Of a stretch of DNA of 8,620 nt, positions 6,081 to 8,620 are shown piece after piece (the first letter of the stretch is position 1; each line of letters begins with the position of its first letter). Below the pieces are notes generated by a model. It saw only the letters and a list, made by a program, of their open reading frames with translations. It was not told the DNA's origin and did not search any database. The translations under genes and the position numbers were made by a program. The DNA is taken from positions 35,875 through 44,494 of the forward strand of contig AQYM01000022.1 of the NCBI GenBank assembly GCA_000380705.1. Direction: 5' to 3'. This DNA is from Crenarchaeota archaeon SCGC AAA471-B05. GTDB taxonomy: Archaea > Thermoproteota > Thermoprotei > Gearchaeales > Gearchaeaceae.

Positions 6081-6126
6081 GGTATACAAAATTTGACATT
6101 TTTCACAATAAAAAGTTATTCTATTT

Positions 6127-6217
6127 AATAAACCAAATTTAATAGTTGCACCTTCTGGTTATGGTATAGCTTTAAAACACATTTCTCAGATGGATGAATT
6201 GGATAAAAAATTAGTAA
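6127..6217 (+). repeat. Right copy of perfect 91-bp direct repeat
   Basis: Identical to 2948-3038. It joins in frame to the rest of DUF1464 (KKLVTLNKKDDEG). The sequence on its left is insert DNA with a stop at 6109-6111 in the DUF1464 frame, so this copy has lost the N-terminal region. Confidence 0.95.
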
Positions 6218-7095
6218 CTCTAAACAAAAAGGATGATGAAGGAATTCCTGTGCTTAAAGGGTTATCAAAACTATTAAAAATGTTTAAAGAATTAAATTAC
6301 AATGCTTATTTAATTCCTGGTGTAATACATTTACCTACTGTAAGAAATTATAGAAAAATAAACAAGATTGATATGGGAACAGCTGATAAATTATGTGTAG
6401 CGGTTTTGGGCATTTATGATCAAAGTAGATATTTAGACATCAGTTATAATGAAACAAACTTCATTTTAGTAGAAATTGGTTACGCTTATAATGCATGTAT
6501 TGCTGTGGAAAAGGGCAAAATAATCGATGGGATAGGAGGCACAAACGCTTCAATTTCTTTTAAATCCTTGGGAGGAATGGACGGTGAATTTGCCTATATT
6601 CTAGGTAATTTTGAGAAAAAAGTACTTTTTAGTGGTGGTATTTCTGATATATTACAATCAGAGAATCCTGAAGACATTCTAAAAGATGAGTTTGCTTCTG
6701 AAGCTTTCTTTGAAGGGATAGAAAAGATGGTTTCTTCTATGCTTGTAAGTATAAGTTATCCTAAAGAAATTCTAATTTCAGGTAGACTTTCTAGAATAAA
6801 TGCAATATATGAAGAATTGAGAAAAAGATTAAGGAAATATGCGAGGGTAAGGAAAATTGAAGGATTAAAATACATTATAAGTCAAGGAAAATATATTGAA
6901 GGTAACTCTCTTAAATGCAAAGAAGCTGCACAAGGAGCTGCGATAATATCCAATGGTTTAGCAGGTGGAATTTTTAAAGATTTAATAATTAATCTCGAAA
7001 TTTATAAATCTAAAGGAACAATATTGGATTATATATACTTAAGGAATTACCAAACAAGAATTTTTAAAAATTTAGATTTATTTGACAAATTATAA
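6127..7095 (+). pseudogene. DUF1464 family, 3' fragment of split gene
   Basis: C-terminal part of the ASKHA-fold DUF1464 protein, cut off from its start. The DUF1464 frame is open from 6112; the first ATG is 6190, inside the repeat at codon Met73 of the intact gene, and would give 301 residues. It retains FILVEIGYAYNACIAVEKGK, the GIGGTNASISFKSLGGMDGE segment, the FSGGISDIL turn and the ILISGRLSRI adenosine-side motif. It lacks the phosphate-1 loop IGIDPGT, so kinase-like activity is not expected from this piece alone. With codons 1-81 from 2795-3038 it makes an unbroken 373-residue frame, and both parts are otherwise free of stops, so the split looks recent. Its stop TAA at 7093-7095 lies in a TTATAA shared with the convergent gene. 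Whether the two fragments could assemble is unknown. Confidence 0.88.
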
Positions 7096-8620
7096 AATAT
7101 TTACACTAAATTCAATATATATATTATTTATGTTAAAATTGACTATAGTATATACTTCATAAAGTTTTAAACCTAATCTCCCTATGGCATCTAAATATAT
7201 TTTTATATAAACTGAAAGAGGACTTTGGCTGTAATTATGAGCTAAGAATAAATGTGCAGCATTTGTTATTACTATCTTTACATTTTTTATTATATTTTTT
7301 TGCATCTTTATTATTTGATATTCCGAATTATAGTATCCATAACCGAGTTTTAATCCCGGATGTTTTTCTTTTTTTGATTCAAATATATCAAAGTTTATCG
7401 TTATATTTAAAGCCGGTAAATAAGTTATAGTTGCAGTTATATTATATGGATTATCAAAGCTGATATCCGCATTTATAATTATTCCAGTTTGTGTTATAGA
7501 TGAAACTGAATATCTTAATACGTTAAAAACTACCTTGGGTCCTTTTTCCGTATAAACCAATTTATTCAATGTTACGTTTATTTCATAATTATAAGCCTTG
7601 GCTTCTATTTCTATTTTATCCAATGTAATGGAGAAACTATCACTAAATAAGAATTTTTCTATGAACCAACCTATATATTCCCTATAAATTTTTAGTTTAC
7701 TCTCGACTATTATGCTATCTTTTTTATTTGTCAATAGAACATCTCCTTTTACATAACCTTCTCCCAATTTTTTTGTATCGTTATAAATATCAAATCTTGC
7801 ATTTTTAACAGTTATAGGAATGTTTACTCCATTTTTGTATTCATAATTTATTAAAAGTTTTACGGGGAAAATATCTCCTGGATATTCATTTTGTATATCT
7901 AAAATTTTCACATCATAAGTTAATACAAAATTATGATTGATAACGACTAATATAGGATTTATGAAATTTAAAACAGTATTTAAATATAAGCCATTAATGT
8001 TTGCTCTTATTTTTACATTATTTACAAATAGGAATATTTTCTTACCTTGAACTAAAGGTGTGGCAAGAACATTTAGACCTTCTTGAGTAAACTCCGCTTC
8101 CAATACACCTAGCATTAAATAATTGTTAGGATTATAAACATTTATTAATCTAATCTGGGCTACTTTCGTGTTATTTGAATAAGCATTAAGTATTAGTTCA
8201 TCAGGCATCAAACCAAAATTAAATCCTTTTATCGTAGCGTAAAACTCCGCAGTTAACTTATTACCTGGGTATTCAATTTGAAAATCTGGAATATAAACAT
8301 TTATTTCGTATAGTATTTTAGCGGTTGCTACTATTTCCTTTAAGTTTATTTGATAATTTTCATTACCTAGAATACTATTCGCTACGATATTCCTTATGCT
8401 TAATTTAACGGATTTTTTGCTTAACATTTCTTCAATAACTTCTTTAAATGTACTCTCGTCCAATTTTATTCTTACAGTTTTTTCAATTGATAGGTAGTTA
8501 GATTGAATTAAAATATTCAAATCTAAATTAATTTTTGTAATGAATTTATCTTTTAAATATATATCTGCATTTATATCAATAATTTTTGCATTATTAATAT
8601 TTATACTTGAATTTAAACTG
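7090..8620 (-). CDS. Large beta-rich LEA14/WHy-like repeat protein, 5' end outside the window
   Basis: 509 residues are visible and the frame is open to the window edge, so the start is further right; the TTG at 8520 is internal. The chain is almost all alternating beta strands with many Asn, Ile, Val and Tyr, and no Cys. Strand-turn units with Asn-Pro (VYNPNNY near visible residue 163, FINPILV near 221, FDNPYNI near 390) recall the LEA-2/WHy fold, a beta sandwich of desiccation and stress proteins also found in archaea. There is an internal repeat about 129 residues apart: IPDFQIEYPG and ILDIQNEYPG, with a weaker third copy (AKIIDINADIY) near the edge. I infer an extracellular or membrane-anchored surface protein whose anchor would lie in the missing N-terminus. 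The true role is unknown. It ends FSVNIL, overlapping the DUF1464 fragment by 6 bases. Confidence 0.68.
   Translation of the reverse strand, partial: SLNSSININNAKIIDINADIYLKDKFITKINLDLNILIQSNYLSIEKTVRIKLDESTFKEVIEEMLSKKSVKLSIRNIVANSILGNENYQINLKEIVATAKILYEINVYIPDFQIEYPGNKLTAEFYATIKGFNFGLMPDELILNAYSNNTKVAQIRLINVYNPNNYLMLGVLEAEFTQEGLNVLATPLVQGKKIFLFVNNVKIRANINGLYLNTVLNFINPILVVINHNFVLTYDVKILDIQNEYPGDIFPVKLLINYEYKNGVNIPITVKNARFDIYNDTKKLGEGYVKGDVLLTNKKDSIIVESKLKIYREYIGWFIEKFLFSDSFSITLDKIEIEAKAYNYEINVTLNKLVYTEKGPKVVFNVLRYSVSSITQTGIIINADISFDNPYNITATITYLPALNITINFDIFESKKEKHPGLKLGYGYYNSEYQIIKMQKNIIKNVKIVITNAAHLFLAHNYSQSPLSVYIKIYLDAIGRLGLKLYEVYTIVNFNINNIYIEFSVNIL

Larger units (their letters stand above)
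3039..6126. other. 3088-bp foreign segment inserted in the DUF1464 gene
   Basis: Everything between the two 91-bp repeats. It contains the end of a coiled-coil gene (+) and three leftward genes: the Cys/His unknown, methionine synthase and aldose dehydrogenase. None has a recognisable link to DUF1464. No transposase, integrase, TnpB, replication protein or tRNA gene is visible, and its ends have no convincing terminal inverted repeats. The 91-bp duplication is far longer than a normal insertion-sequence target duplication. It may be DNA captured at a staggered break, or a 3179-bp circle that carried a piece of DUF1464 and recombined in by a single crossover. An assembly join is the non-biological alternative. 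Confidence 0.75.

Noticed and set aside
3039..6126. Terminal inverted repeats of an insertion sequence
   Set aside because: Only AATAACT at 3039-3045 recurs inverted at 6114-6120, seven A/T-rich bases and offset from the edge; no transposase accompanies it.
6190..7095. A complete 301-residue gene starting at ATG 6190
   Set aside because: The ATG is an internal Met within the 91-bp repeat, and the nucleotide-binding N-terminus is at 2795-3038, so it is a 5'-truncated copy.
1..8620. CRISPR array, rRNA or tRNA genes
   Set aside because: No regularly spaced short repeats and no tRNA or rRNA signatures were seen on either strand.

Overview
This window is AT-rich archaeal DNA. Nep1, a DUF1464 (predicted butyrate kinase-like) gene and an archaeal-type M50 protease all point to Archaea. 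Many starts lie about 23-32 bases below a TATA-like box with no Shine-Dalgarno, as in leaderless transcripts. A stand-alone MetE catalytic domain and a PQQ-type aldose dehydrogenase suggest, by inference, an aerobic thermoacidophilic crenarchaeon of the Sulfolobales/Acidilobales kind. Genes are densely packed and no stretch above 300 bases lacks one.

Left part (1-2794): a 5'-partial site-2 protease (+) meets a HAD hydrolase (-) across a short hairpin. A shared TATA region then drives the HAD gene leftward and a 60-residue membrane protein rightward. A 128-residue basic protein of unknown function (+) follows, convergent with nep1 (-), and nep1 is divergent from DUF1464 across 43 bp. A weak C/D-box sRNA-like pattern lies just below the nep1 stop.

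Middle part (2795-7095), the main discovery: the DUF1464 gene is split in two by 3088 bp of unrelated DNA. The insert is flanked by a perfect 91-bp direct repeat (2948-3038 and 6127-6217), which is itself DUF1464 coding sequence. Removing one repeat plus the insert restores an uninterrupted 373-residue DUF1464 frame. The insert carries no recognisable transposase or integrase. It holds a decapitated coiled-coil gene end (+) and a leftward cluster: a Cys/His-containing unknown protein, a MetE-type methionine synthase and a membrane-anchored PQQ-type aldose dehydrogenase. Captured DNA, Campbell-like integration of a circle, or an assembly artefact are all possible. The present structure predicts loss of DUF1464 function with possible reversion by recombination.

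Right part (7090-8620): a large beta-rich LEA14/WHy-like repeat protein (-), truncated by the window edge, is convergent with the DUF1464 3' fragment. The two share a palindromic TTATAA that supplies both stop codons.
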